Source: Pseudoneobacillus rhizosphaerae
Lineage (GTDB): Bacteria; Bacillota; Bacilli; Bacillales; Cytobacillaceae
Direction of reading: 5' to 3'
NCBI RefSeq assembly: GCF_917563885.1
Contig: NZ_CAKJTG010000005.1
Coordinates: 178,793-242,792, forward strand
DNA length: 64,000 nucleotides
The notes below the pieces were generated by a model. That model made no database searches. It saw nothing but the letters and a program-made list of their open reading frames with translations, and had not been told where the DNA came from. The position numbers were made by a program, and so were the translations under genes. Below, piece after piece: positions 27,430 through 35,828 of the stretch; position 1 is the first letter of the stretch, and every line of letters begins with the position of its first letter.

Positions 27430-27948
27430 TCAAGATTTTGTCTCAAAATCCTCTTCTAAGCTCTTCAATTCGGTAGCATCAACTTCGTATTGAAGCAAAT
27501 GATCCCAATCATCATTATTTAACAAATCAAGTTGTGCCTCAATTAACATTTTAAATCTAGTTCGAAACACTTTTGATTGCTTTTTAAGATCTTCAATTTC
27601 AAGTGCAATTTTTCTAGCTTTAGATAGGGCTTCGTTTACAATTCGGTCTGCGTTCTTTTCCGCTTCCTTTAAAATTAACTTTGCCTCTTTTTGTGCATTT
27701 CTCTTAACATCTTCTCCAGCTTCTTGAGCAATTACAATCGATTTATTTAAAGTTTCTTCAATATTTGTGAAATGACTTAAACGACTATTTAATTCATTTA
27801 AACGCTCATCTAATTCTTTTTTCTCACGGATAATCAATTCATAATCCTTGATCACTTGGTCAAGAAACTCGTTTACCTCATCTTCATCATAACCACGGAA
27901 TCCCCGATTAAATTCTTTATTGTGTATATCTAACGGCGTTAATGGCAT
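27430..27948 (-). CDS. divIVA: Cell-division / polar scaffolding protein DivIVA
   Basis: DivIVA binds negatively curved membrane at poles and septa and positions MinJ/MinCD, and it anchors the chromosome origin in sporulation. The 172-residue protein begins MPLTPLDIHNKEFNRGFRGYDEDEVNEFLDQV, the conserved lipid-binding domain with an exposed hydrophobic turn, then a long coiled coil (about 30-70 and 85-150). SD GAGGAGGTGG. Last gene of the ylm block. An isolated TGTCGAA lies upstream (27995-28001), which I do not rely on. Confidence 0.95.
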   Translation of the reverse strand: MPLTPLDIHNKEFNRGFRGYDEDEVNEFLDQVIKDYELIIREKKELDERLNELNSRLSHFTNIEETLNKSIVIAQEAGEDVKRNAQKEAKLILKEAEKNADRIVNEALSKARKIALEIEDLKKQSKVFRTRFKMLIEAQLDLLNNDDWDHLLQYEVDATELKSLEEDFETKS

Positions 27949-28031
27949 GATGCCACCTCCTCGAAACTATGTATTGTCTATGTATAGTCCATAATTCGAC
28001 ATATTTTTATATATTCCTGCTAAAATTGTAT

Positions 28032-28805
28032 TTATTTTTGTTTTCCTACAATAATTCTCCATTTTTCTTTTTTGGTTTTACCCTCAATGGAAGTAATTTT
28101 TGTTCGACCATATCCTCTAACTGAGATCATATCAAACTCATGACATTCAAAAGAGGTTTTTAAGCTAGTAGCGAAGTTTACTTTAACTAGTCCTTGTTCG
28201 ATTAAAATCTGTGATTTTTGCCTAGAGACATTATAGAGTGCGGAAATAATGGTATCTAATCTCATCGATGAGACAGTTGCTGCTTCCTCTGTCCATTTAT
28301 TTTCAATTTTAAGTACTTCATTAGTCGGTATTTCTTTGAGGGAAATTTTTGCTCGTCCAATTGAAGCTAATTGTAAACGGAGATATGAGTTAATCTCTGT
28401 AGCTATAATTATCTGAATTCTATCACCCTCAAATAGAATATCACCGAACTTTTCCCTTTTTAGACCTAATGACATTAAACTTCCGAGTACTTCTCGATGT
28501 TCAATCGTAACAAACTTTTTTGGATATTCAACTTCAAAAATAGTAACTTGAAAATCGTTATGATCAACAATATGATATTCTGGATAAATTAAAGCTCTTT
28601 TTCTTTCTGCATTATCAACACCACCAAAAAAATGACAATGAACATCTGTTGAATCACCAATAATAAGATGAACAATTTGCTGTAATCTTGGATCAAGGAA
28701 ATCAGTCAGTTTTGCTACATATGTGTCCGTAACAATCCGTTTCCACTCTAGTACTTGGTCAATAAATTCACGTTCCTCTGGACGAAAATGTTGATAAATA
28801 CTCAT
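28032..28805 (-). CDS. ylmH: S4-domain RNA-binding protein YlmH
   Basis: A 257-residue protein of the YlmH family, which binds ribosomal RNA through a C-terminal S4 domain (about 180-240; RLDTIISALYNVSRQKSQILIEQGLVKVNF). Its N-terminal part is the YlmH-specific domain (IYQHFRPEEREFIDQV). The family has been linked to ribosome quality control and cell division in Firmicutes; which applies here is not visible, although rqcH is in the same window. SD AAAAGGAG. A strong hairpin separates it from ylmG upstream. Confidence 0.88.
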   Translation of the reverse strand: MSIYQHFRPEEREFIDQVLEWKRIVTDTYVAKLTDFLDPRLQQIVHLIIGDSTDVHCHFFGGVDNAERKRALIYPEYHIVDHNDFQVTIFEVEYPKKFVTIEHREVLGSLMSLGLKREKFGDILFEGDRIQIIIATEINSYLRLQLASIGRAKISLKEIPTNEVLKIENKWTEEAATVSSMRLDTIISALYNVSRQKSQILIEQGLVKVNFATSLKTSFECHEFDMISVRGYGRTKITSIEGKTKKEKWRIIVGKQK

Positions 28806-28825
28806 ATAATGCTCCTTTTACTATA

Positions 28826-28875
28826 GAGAAAAATAAAAACAAATAGGATCATTGTTAGATCCTACTTGTTTATAC
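28826..28875 (-). terminator. Intra-operon terminator/attenuator between ylmG and ylmH
   Basis: A 14-bp stem AAACAAGTAGGATC / GATCCTATTTGTTT with a 7-nt loop (28837-28871) followed on the minus strand by TTATTTTT. The 5' arm includes the ylmG stop codon. Confidence 0.75.
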
Positions 28876-29133
28876 TAGCCAACCATAAACTTGAGCTAAA
28901 CCTGCTGTAGCAAGCTTTAATACAAAAATGGCAACAATTGGTGAGATATCAATCATTCCAAGTGGTGGCACAAATCTTCTAAACGGCTCTAAGTACGGCT
29001 CACAAATGCGGGAAAGGATTTGACCAAACGAGGACTCTCTCGCATTAGGAAACCAAGATAATAAAATATAAATAATTAATGCCCAAGAATAAAGGTTAAT
29101 AAGCTTATACAATAATCCAAACAATATTTCCAT
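28870..29133 (-). CDS. ylmG: YggT-family membrane protein YlmG
   Basis: A small 87-residue membrane protein with two hydrophobic helices (about 8-30 and 63-83) joined by the conserved loop LLSWFPNARESSFGQILSRICEPYLEPFRR. The family is tied to division, envelope or chloroplast nucleoid function, but the molecular role is not settled. SD AAGGTGG. It lies between sepF and ylmH, the standard position. Confidence 0.9.
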   Translation of the reverse strand: MEILFGLLYKLINLYSWALIIYILLSWFPNARESSFGQILSRICEPYLEPFRRFVPPLGMIDISPIVAIFVLKLATAGLAQVYGWLV

Positions 29134-29155
29134 TTACACAGACCACCTTAATTTT

Positions 29156-29578
29156 TTAAAAATCATGATTTTGCATAATTTCTGATATATTTCCTGAAAC
29201 CTCAACATTATCTGGGGTACAAAGAAAGATGTTTACCCCAATTTTTTGAATATGTCCACCTAAGGCATATACAGCACCACTTAAAAAGTCGACAATTTGT
29301 TTCCCTTGTTCACGGTCAATTCTTTGTAAATTAACGACAACCGTACGTCGGTTTCGTAAATGATCCGTAATATCTTGTGCTTCGGCATAATCACTAGGTT
29401 CAAATAAAACCATTTTTGATGATTTTTGGATACTCTGAAGACTAACAACATTTTGCTTACCAGTTGATTGTTTAGTTGGTGTAGCTGTTTCAATTTCTTT
29501 TTCGATATACTCTTCATCATTATCATCTAATTCATCATTTAAATAAAAAAATGTTTTAAACTTAGTTTTAATACTCAT
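29156..29578 (-). CDS. sepF: Cell division protein SepF
   Basis: SepF binds FtsZ and membrane and shapes the Z-ring in Gram-positive bacteria. The 140-residue protein has an N-terminal amphipathic membrane-binding start ([15 protein letters not shown]), an acidic linker, and a C-terminal SepF domain (about 55-135; [29 protein letters not shown] is the polymer core region). SD GAGGTG. Its genomic link to ftsAZ fits its role. Confidence 0.94.
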   Translation of the reverse strand: MSIKTKFKTFFYLNDELDDNDEEYIEKEIETATPTKQSTGKQNVVSLQSIQKSSKMVLFEPSDYAEAQDITDHLRNRRTVVVNLQRIDREQGKQIVDFLSGAVYALGGHIQKIGVNIFLCTPDNVEVSGNISEIMQNHDF

Positions 29579-29583
29579 AATTA

Positions 29584-30270
29584 TTACACCTCTTTCTCTT
29601 TATCTCCAACAAGAGCCGTTCCAATTCGAATGAAAGTAGCACCTTCTTCTATGGCTATATTAAAATCGTTGGACATTCCCATGGATAATTCATTACATGG
29701 GGCAAAAGGCAATTGTTTCTCAGCAATTTCTAATTGCAGTGATTTCAGCCTTTGAAAACAGTGACGAATGGTTTCCTCATCGCCGGTAAAAGGGGCCATT
29801 GTCATTAATCCACAAATAACAATATTAGGGTAATCCTTCATTTTTTCTATAAAAGATATTACCTCTAATGGTGACATTCCATGTTTAGAGTCCTCTCCAG
29901 AAACATTAACTTGGACAAAGCAATTTATTGGATGATCCGCGCGTTTATTAATTTCTTCAGCAAGTGTGATTCGGTCAAGTGAATGGATATAATCAACTAA
30001 ATGAATGATATTCTTCACCTTTCGTGTTTGTAACGAACCAATATAGTGCCAAGTAGGTTTGTCTTTTAATTGTTCCCATTTTTCAAGAAGCCCTTCGTCT
30101 CGGTTTTCACCTAGATCGGTAATACCAGCTTGTAATGCCTCTTTAGCTCTATTAATACTTACATATTTGGTAACCGCAATTATCGTAATCTCATTGGGAT
30201 CACGATTTGACTTTTCACAAACTTCCTGGATTTCTTGTTTAATCTTCTTAAGCTTTGTTGCGACATTCAT
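29584..30270 (-). CDS. ylmE: YggS-family PLP homeostasis protein YlmE
   Basis: PLP-binding protein of the YggS/PROSC family, involved in vitamin B6 and amino-acid homeostasis rather than a known catalytic role. The 228 residues have the PLP lysine in [17 protein letters not shown], the DLGENR motif, [15 protein letters not shown] and the C-terminal [20 protein letters not shown] phosphate-binding block. I start at ATG 30268-30270; the SD AAGGAGG is thirteen bases away, a long spacing, so the start is moderately certain. Overlaps the pgeF end. Confidence 0.93.
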   Translation of the reverse strand: MNVATKLKKIKQEIQEVCEKSNRDPNEITIIAVTKYVSINRAKEALQAGITDLGENRDEGLLEKWEQLKDKPTWHYIGSLQTRKVKNIIHLVDYIHSLDRITLAEEINKRADHPINCFVQVNVSGEDSKHGMSPLEVISFIEKMKDYPNIVICGLMTMAPFTGDEETIRHCFQRLKSLQLEIAEKQLPFAPCNELSMGMSNDFNIAIEEGATFIRIGTALVGDKEKEV

Positions 30271-31097
30271 ATTGTTTGGGAATCCTCCTTCCACCCGATA
30301 AAACTCATCATTCGACCCGTTTTGCCTTTATCTCTTCTGTGAGAGAAAAATTCCTTATCATGACAACTTGAGCAATATTCCGTAACGTAAATATTAGATT
30401 CCGTAATACCAGCTTGAATAAGTTGTAATTTATTAAATTGTTTTAAGTTTAATCGGTATTGATCTTTATTTATTAAATTATAGGGCTTTTTTTCGACATC
30501 TACTAGTATCTTTCGTACAAAAGCGATAACAAAATCATCGACAATATAACAATCTTCGCAAATGGAAGGTCCAATAGCTACTAAAATGTCTTTTAGATTA
30601 CTACCTTCACTTACCCAATTTAAGATCATTCTTTTGGCGATTCCATTAACACTACCCTTCCAGCCGGCATGTGCGATACCAATTCTTTTTGTAACCTTAT
30701 CTATAAAGTATATTGGTACACAGTCAGCATAACAAAGGGTTAAAAGAATACCTTTATTCTCTGTGAAAAATCCATCTGTATCAGGAATCGAATCATCATA
30801 TTGGTAGGAGCCACTTCCACATACCTCTTTTTGGATTCTCTTGATATTAATCCCATGAGTTTGTTCTGCCGCTACCCAACTTTCAACCGGGAATTTAATT
30901 ATACTTGATAATTTTTGTTTATTATGGCAAACAGATTCCACTTTATCGCCGACATGAAATCCGAAATTAAACGAAGAAAAATCTTGTTGACTAACCCCAC
31001 CGTTTTTCGTTGTAAATCCTACGACTAAATCTGGCCATTCTTTTTCCCAAGCCTCTATAGAGAAATATTCTTTTGTTTTTAAAACAAATGGTTCCAT
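30267..31097 (-). CDS. pgeF: Peptidoglycan editing factor PgeF (laccase-domain, YlmD)
   Basis: PgeF-family proteins (DUF152, formerly polyphenol oxidase) hydrolyse mis-incorporated muropeptide precursors or act on purine nucleosides in some hosts. The 276-residue protein has the metal site residues in EQTHGINI, TLCYADCVPIYF and GIAHAGWKGSVNGIAKRM. SD GAGGACGGGG. Its place beside ylmC/ylmE and the dcw cluster supports the peptidoglycan role. The C-terminal SCHDKEFFSHRRDKGKTGRM is typical. Confidence 0.92.
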   Translation of the reverse strand: MEPFVLKTKEYFSIEAWEKEWPDLVVGFTTKNGGVSQQDFSSFNFGFHVGDKVESVCHNKQKLSSIIKFPVESWVAAEQTHGINIKRIQKEVCGSGSYQYDDSIPDTDGFFTENKGILLTLCYADCVPIYFIDKVTKRIGIAHAGWKGSVNGIAKRMILNWVSEGSNLKDILVAIGPSICEDCYIVDDFVIAFVRKILVDVEKKPYNLINKDQYRLNLKQFNKLQLIQAGITESNIYVTEYCSSCHDKEFFSHRRDKGKTGRMMSFIGWKEDSQTI

Positions 31098-31186
31098 ATT
31101 CCCCGTCCTCTTAATGTTTTTTATAGTTTACCATATTTAGCTACTAGTTCATAACAAATAACCAGTATAAATGCCTATTGTTTAGA

Positions 31187-31216
31187 AATAAATAAAGAGG
31201 CGTTTTACGCCTCTTC
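31187..31216 (-). terminator. Terminator overlapping the ylmC stop
   Basis: AGAGGCGT / ACGCCTCT hairpin (31196-31214) followed on the minus strand by TTATTTATTT. The upstream arm lies in the last ylmC codons. Confidence 0.75.
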
Positions 31217-31471
31217 TTCGATGTACTTAACCTCTTGGTCCTTATAACGGACTAAAATAACATCCTCTCCTATTTTTAAAATATTTTTCCAAGGAATAAT
31301 AATATCTTCGTCTTTACCAAAGAAACCTAATACCTTCCCAGCCCCACTAACTACAACTGCATCAATTTTACCTGTTGTTAAATTAATATCAATATCCCCG
31401 ATGTTACCTAATTTTTTTCCATCAGATACATTTACAACATCTTTTATTTGAAAATCAGATATTTTGACCAT
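31205..31471 (-). CDS. ylmC: PRC-barrel protein YlmC/YmxH
   Basis: An 88-residue PRC-barrel domain protein of the YlmC/YmxH sporulation family. Seen: VKISDFQIKDVVNVSDGKKLGNIGDIDINLTTGKIDAVVVSG, then IIPWKNILKIGEDVILVRY. Members are often expressed in sporulation (sigma-E or sigma-G) but no function is established. It lies just after sigG as in B. subtilis, where ylmA intervenes and is absent here. SD AGGGGTG. Confidence 0.9.
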   Translation of the reverse strand: MVKISDFQIKDVVNVSDGKKLGNIGDIDINLTTGKIDAVVVSGAGKVLGFFGKDEDIIIPWKNILKIGEDVILVRYKDQEVKYIEEEA

Positions 31472-31548
31472 ATATTCACCCCTACTATTTGGCTTCTATA
31501 GTAAATATATGATTTTTAAGTCAAAAATATGGTATAGCATTCTTAATT

Positions 31549-31577
31549 AATAAAAAATAGCTGCCTCTAGGCAGCTA
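31549..31577 (-). terminator. Terminator after sigG
   Basis: AGCTGCCTAGAGGCAGCT (31559-31576) is a perfect 9-bp palindromic stem followed by TATTTTTTATT on the minus strand; it includes the sigG TAG. Confidence 0.8.
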
Positions 31578-32354
31578 GCTCTGTATATTTTTATTCATTT
31601 GTTTAATGGCTGCTTTTTCTAACCTAGAAACTTGTGCTTGTGAAATTCCAATTTCTTCAGCAACTTCCATTTGTGTTTTACCTTGGAAGAAGCGCTTCCT
31701 TAGTATTAATTTTTCACGATCGTTTAATCTCCTCATCCCCTCTTGAAGAGCAATCTCTTCAATCCAGGTTGTATCCTTATTACGGTCATCACTTAGCTGA
31801 TCCATCACATAAATTGGATCTCCTCCATCATTATAGATAGGTTCAAATAATGACACAGGATCTTGAATAGCATCAAGAGCAAAGACAATCTCTTCATGCG
31901 GAACTTCTAGGACTTTGGCAATTTCTTCAGCTGTAGGCTCACGGGATGTTTCACTCATTAACCGCTCTCTTACCTGTAAGGCTTTATAGGCGATATCACG
32001 CAAGGAACGTGATACTCGTATTGGGTTATTGTCACGTAGATATCTTCTAATTTCCCCAATAATCATTGGTACTGCATACGTTGAGAATTTAACGTTTTGG
32101 CTTAAATCAAAATTATCAATTGACTTCATGAGACCGATACAGCCAACCTGGAACAGGTCGTCCACGAATTCTCCACGATTGTTAAAACGTTGGATGACAC
32201 TAAGAACTAATCGGAGATTTCCGTTGACAAGTTTTTCTCTTGCAGAAAGTTCTCCGCCCTGCATTTGCTTGAAGAGTAATCTCATTTCTTCGTTCTTTAA
32301 AACTGGAAGCTTTGATGTATCGACACCGCAAATTTCTACTTTATTTCGAGTCAA
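31575..32354 (-). CDS. sigG: RNA polymerase sporulation sigma factor SigG
   Basis: Sigma-G drives late gene expression in the forespore. The 259 residues match the family closely: TRNKVEICGVDTSKLPVL (N-terminal SpoIIAB/CsfB-sensitive region), sigma region 2 with NRGEFVDDLFQVGCIGLMKSIDNFD and FSTYAVPMIIGEIRRYLRD, region 3 and region 4 with ILRKRFFQGKTQMEVAEEIGISQAQVSRLEK. The start is TTG (32352-32354) after GAGGAGG, as in B. subtilis; the longer frame upstream covers the regulatory leader. Its SD is in a hairpin and a sigma-F-type promoter lies upstream (separate entries). Confidence 0.96.
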   Translation of the reverse strand: MTRNKVEICGVDTSKLPVLKNEEMRLLFKQMQGGELSAREKLVNGNLRLVLSVIQRFNNRGEFVDDLFQVGCIGLMKSIDNFDLSQNVKFSTYAVPMIIGEIRRYLRDNNPIRVSRSLRDIAYKALQVRERLMSETSREPTAEEIAKVLEVPHEEIVFALDAIQDPVSLFEPIYNDGGDPIYVMDQLSDDRNKDTTWIEEIALQEGMRRLNDREKLILRKRFFQGKTQMEVAEEIGISQAQVSRLEKAAIKQMNKNIQS

Positions 32355-32361
32355 TCCTTTT

Positions 32362-32376
32362 CCCTCCTCACAGGAG
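32362..32376 (-). promoter_or_regulatory. SD-sequestering hairpin before sigG
   Basis: CTCCT-GTG-AGGAG (32364-32376) forms a perfect 5-bp stem whose 3' arm is the sigG SD (AGGAGG, 32363-32368). With the TTG start it should lower SigG translation; such a leader hairpin is known for B. subtilis sigG. Confidence 0.75.
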
Positions 32377-32391
32377 TTGCTGTACAAACAT

Positions 32392-32420
32392 AAGTATCTC
32401 CGTGAGAAGGAAAAATATGC
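32392..32420 (-). promoter_or_regulatory. Candidate sigma-F promoter of sigG
   Basis: GCATA (-35, minus strand of 32416-32420), 14-base spacer, GGAGATACTT (-10, 32392-32401). It fits GYATA and GGNNANAHTR except the last base. It is about 40 bases before the TTG start. Confidence 0.7.
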
Positions 32421-32533
32421 ACCTTTAACCATTAAACAGACAATGAAAATATCTTGTAAAAATCAATTTCATTTAGATAAATCAAGGATATTAGGCTTTA
32501 AAAAATTTTTTCAAGAAATTTTTTTTCCTAAGT

Positions 32534-33253
32534 TTACACCATTTTGTTAAATTCTTTTCTAAGTCTTTTAATAATTCTTTTTTCTAATCTTGAAATATAG
32601 GATTGCGATATTCCTAACATATCCGCTACATCCTTCTGGGTCTTTTCTTCACCATTTGTTAATCCAAAACGTAGCTCCATAATTTGTTTTTCACGATCAG
32701 ACAACTGATGTAATGCTTTCACTAATAATTTCCGATCCACATTTGCTTCTAAATCCTTAGTAATAATATCCTCGTCTGTTCCAAGAACATCCGATAATAG
32801 CAACTCATTTCCATCCCAATCGATATTTAATGGTTCATCGAATGAAACTTCCGAACGAATTTTATTATTTCTTCTTAAGTACATCAAAATTTCATTTTCG
32901 ATACATCTAGATGCGTATGTAGCAAGCTTAATCTTCTTTTCAGGGTTAAAGGTATTAACAGCTTTAATTAATCCTATCGTTCCAATACTTATTAGATCTT
33001 CAATATTAATACCCGTATTTTCAAACTTTCTTGCGATATAAACAACTAGGCGTAGATTACGTTCGATTAAGATCGAACGAGCTGCTTTATCACCGTTAGG
33101 TAATTTGTTTAACAGTACTTCCTCCTCTTCTTTACTTAAAGGAGGGGGTAAAGCTTCGCTACCACCAATATAATAGATTTCATCTGATTTTAAGCCCATT
33201 TTCATTAATAACTTATACCAATAGTAAGTTAAGCGAAGTTTCAATTTTTTCAT
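32534..33253 (-). CDS. sigE: RNA polymerase sporulation sigma factor SigE (pro-sigma-E)
   Basis: Sigma-E directs early mother-cell transcription after asymmetric division. The 239-residue precursor starts with the basic/amphipathic pro-sequence [18 protein letters not shown], removed by SpoIIGA near residue 27, then [15 protein letters not shown], region 2 ([55 protein letters not shown]) and region 4 ([27 protein letters not shown]). SD GAAGGAGG. It lies downstream of its protease in one operon, with sigG next. Confidence 0.96.
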   Translation of the reverse strand: MKKLKLRLTYYWYKLLMKMGLKSDEIYYIGGSEALPPPLSKEEEEVLLNKLPNGDKAARSILIERNLRLVVYIARKFENTGINIEDLISIGTIGLIKAVNTFNPEKKIKLATYASRCIENEILMYLRRNNKIRSEVSFDEPLNIDWDGNELLLSDVLGTDEDIITKDLEANVDRKLLVKALHQLSDREKQIMELRFGLTNGEEKTQKDVADMLGISQSYISRLEKRIIKRLRKEFNKMV

Positions 33254-33298
33254 TTAAGGTCCTCCTTCTAAATTTCACATTTCCTTCGTATAGTAATA

Positions 33299-34237
33299 TT
33301 AGCTTACCTTTATGGAGGTGTTTGTTGCACCTGCTTCAGTTAGCATTTTAGGATGTACAATACATTGAAACGAATCATCGCCAGAGAGCTGTTGCATCGT
33401 AAAGGAAATTAATGCCTTTGTAACTTTAATTACTCCTTGCTCCGTTTCTAATTTCAAATCATCTAGTTTAAATGCAACAATAATTTGATGGTCTTGACCT
33501 ACTACTTTACAGGGGATAATCTTGACTTTACTTTCCCATTCAATTGGTATTTCTTTATCTCCAAATATATAGGCATCGGGTTCATTTGCCATTTCAATTA
33601 TTTCTAACGGCAAATTCTCTTTTAATTGATGAATGGAAACAATCATAACAGGTGCTTTTGAGATTGGGTCATATAGTTGATTTCCACTATCCACTAATCC
33701 TTTAATAGAAAAACTTAAATTTTTTATTGTAAAATGTACATTTACTAGTTGATCATATTGAATTTTTGTCATTTCCAATTTCTCTACACCTTTTCTAGAA
33801 AAATACCATGCAATTGGAAACCCCACCAATACAAACAGCCAACTAATTGGATCTCCAAATCCTTTTATACTCGCTAGAAACACATCTGATTTAAGCTGAT
33901 GATCAAACTTAATAAAGTAGTGAACTCCTATTAATGTTCCGCCTGTTAGGAATGTTGATAGATAGAGGAACAATAATGCCTTCAAGAAAAAGCGTAAACG
34001 TTTATACCCAAATGTTAAAAAAACCATTCCGAATGAAAAGAATAATTTAATGATTGGATTCCCACTTAAACTACCTAAAGGGGAGAATGTTAATAAAATG
34101 ATCATGCTTCCAAGCAAACCACCTAAACAAATTCTCCACCAACTCGCTCGGCGTTTTAACATTATGGATGTTAAAGAAAGGAGAAGACTGTCAAAAAGAA
34201 AATTCAGAAACCAAATGACATCCAAATAAACAGTCAA
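33299..34237 (-). CDS. spoIIGA: Sigma-E processing aspartic peptidase SpoIIGA
   Basis: SpoIIGA is the septum-localised protease that cleaves pro-sigma-E after SpoIIR signalling from the forespore. The 312 residues show five N-terminal hydrophobic helices (to about 150), beginning TVYLDVIWFLNFLFDSLLL, and a C-terminal aspartic protease-like domain with the catalytic motif GLVDSGNQLYDP. The start codon appears to be TTG, with GGAGGGGG six bases upstream; TVYLDVIW aligns with the B. subtilis start. Transcribed first in the spoIIG operon from the Spo0A-type promoter described separately. Confidence 0.93.
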   Translation of the reverse strand: MTVYLDVIWFLNFLFDSLLLSLTSIMLKRRASWWRICLGGLLGSMIILLTFSPLGSLSGNPIIKLFFSFGMVFLTFGYKRLRFFLKALLFLYLSTFLTGGTLIGVHYFIKFDHQLKSDVFLASIKGFGDPISWLFVLVGFPIAWYFSRKGVEKLEMTKIQYDQLVNVHFTIKNLSFSIKGLVDSGNQLYDPISKAPVMIVSIHQLKENLPLEIIEMANEPDAYIFGDKEIPIEWESKVKIIPCKVVGQDHQIIVAFKLDDLKLETEQGVIKVTKALISFTMQQLSGDDSFQCIVHPKMLTEAGATNTSIKVS

Positions 34238-34321
34238 TTTTTTTCCCCCTCCAAAAGACTGAATAACCTTCCTACGTATTTTCTAAATTTTTTAATAGTT
34301 TCTATTATTCCGTTACGAAAA

Positions 34322-34355
34322 AGTATAACCTATACTGTAGGGGGAAGTGTGTCAT
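34322..34355 (-). promoter_or_regulatory. spoIIG promoter with 22-bp spacer
   Basis: ATGACA (-35, minus strand of 34350-34355), exactly 22 bases, then TATACT (-10, 34322-34327). A 22-bp spacer is the known peculiarity of the B. subtilis spoIIG promoter, which needs Spo0A~P. Confidence 0.75.
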
Positions 34356-34400
34356 ATTCTGTAAATAAAAATGGAGAAATTTCCTCTATTCTTTTCGGAT

Positions 34401-34409
34401 TTTGTCAAA
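34401..34409 (+). promoter_or_regulatory. Spo0A box upstream of spoIIG
   Basis: TTTGTCAAA is an exact match to the 0A-box consensus TTTGTCRAA. It lies about 86-94 bases before the predicted spoIIG start. A weaker TGTGTCATA overlaps the -35. Confidence 0.65.
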
Positions 34410-34447
34410 TAATCTTATATGTAACTTGTAAACAATTAAAAACTGTA

Positions 34448-34496
34448 AATTTTAATAAAAAAAAGTATGACTCCATGGGAATCATACTTTTTATTT
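34448..34496 (-). terminator. Terminator after ftsZ
   Basis: AAAAAGTATGATTCC / GGAGTCATACTTTTT hairpin (34460-34492) followed on the minus strand by TTTATTAAAATTT, separating ftsZ from spoIIGA. Confidence 0.85.
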
Positions 34497-34501
34497 TTAA
34501 G

Positions 34502-35638
34502 TTATCTTCTACGATTACGATTTCTTAAGAAGGTAGGGATATCTAATGTATCCTCTTGTTGTGTAGGTGTTGGGTTACGATAAGTTTCTTGTGGAATCTC
34601 TTCACGCTTTGGCTCCCGTTTCACAACGCCAATATTTGGCTTAACTTGTCCGAAAGATGGACGAGTTGTTTTTGGCATTATTACTTCCTCGTTGAACCCT
34701 GTAGCAATTACAGTCACAATTATTTCATCTTTTAAGTTTTCATTGATGACAGATCCAAAAATCATATTGACTTCTTGGTCTGAGGCAGAAGCAACAATGT
34801 CTGCAGCCTCTTGAACTTCATATAAGCTAAGGTTAGTTCCACCAGTTATGTTCATTAACACGCCTTGGGCACCATCAATAGAAGTTTCAAGTAATGGAGA
34901 TGAAATAGCTTTTTTCGCTGCTTCAGCTGCACGGTTTTCACCTGCCGCAACACCGATCCCCATTAATGCCGAACCTTTGTTTGCCATAATTGTTTTTACA
35001 TCGGCAAAATCAAGGTTTATTAATCCAGGTACGGCAATTAAATCCGAGATCCCTTGAACTCCTTGACGTAACACATTATCCGCCTCACGGAATGCTTCCA
35101 GCATTGGCGTACTTTTATCAACAATTTCAAGTAGACGGTCATTGGGGATTACGATTAACGTATCTACAGCTTCCTTCATTGAAGCAATTCCACCCGCTGC
35201 TTGACCAGAACGTTTTTTCCCTTCAAAAGAGAACGGTCGAGTAACAACACCTACTGTAAGAGCACCAAGGTCACGAGCAATCTGCGCGATTACTGGTGCG
35301 GCACCAGTTCCAGTTCCGCCGCCCATACCAGCAGTAACGAATACCATGTCTGCTCCGCGTAGAGCCTCTTCGATTTGTTCTTTACTTTCTTCAGCAGCTT
35401 TCTTACCTACTTCAGGGTTAGCACCTGCTCCAAGTCCCCTAGTTAACTTGCCGCCAATTTGCATTTTTATTTCTGCTTTAGAAAGGTTTAATGCTTGTGC
35501 ATCTGTATTAACTGCAATAAAATCTACACCTTGGACACCGTGTTCTATCATACGATTTACTGCATTATTACCGCCACCGCCGACACCAATTACTTTAATT
35601 GTAGCAAGTTGATCTAAATTTGTATCAAAATCCAACAT
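34502..35638 (-). CDS. ftsZ: Cell division protein FtsZ
   Basis: FtsZ is the tubulin-like GTPase that forms the division ring. The 378 residues start [23 protein letters not shown], with the tubulin signature [10 protein letters not shown] at 106-115, the T7 catalytic loop [11 protein letters not shown], a variable linker (about 318-360) and the C-terminal binding peptide [13 protein letters not shown] for FtsA, SepF and other partners. The ATG at 35636-35638 has AGGAGG upstream; the longer frame is not used. Follows ftsA after 190 bases in which I see no gene. Confidence 0.97.
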   Translation of the reverse strand: MLDFDTNLDQLATIKVIGVGGGGNNAVNRMIEHGVQGVDFIAVNTDAQALNLSKAEIKMQIGGKLTRGLGAGANPEVGKKAAEESKEQIEEALRGADMVFVTAGMGGGTGTGAAPVIAQIARDLGALTVGVVTRPFSFEGKKRSGQAAGGIASMKEAVDTLIVIPNDRLLEIVDKSTPMLEAFREADNVLRQGVQGISDLIAVPGLINLDFADVKTIMANKGSALMGIGVAAGENRAAEAAKKAISSPLLETSIDGAQGVLMNITGGTNLSLYEVQEAADIVASASDQEVNMIFGSVINENLKDEIIVTVIATGFNEEVIMPKTTRPSFGQVKPNIGVVKREPKREEIPQETYRNPTPTQQEDTLDIPTFLRNRNRRR

Positions 35639-35828
35639 CACAAATCCTCCTAATTCGACCATATTCCTCTATACATTCTTAATTCAAAGGGTGTTTACAC
35701 ATAGATTGTTTTTTCCAAAGGTAGTTTATTACCCGTATTAAATATGGTTTTCGTACACATTTCTCATACTCAGTAGTTTTCTAATTATTGAGCTGGAATT
35801 TATAGTGGCAAAAATAACTTACAACGTC

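Noticed and set aside
27995..28001. TGTCGAA, a 7-bp core 0A box, upstream of divIVA
   Set aside because: A single 7-mer is expected by chance in 64 kb of AT-rich DNA, and no promoter element of the right geometry was found next to it.
32029..32550. 173-codon plus-strand frame across sigG and its leader
   Set aside because: Runs antisense to sigG and its sigma-F promoter, with no SD or recognisable domain.
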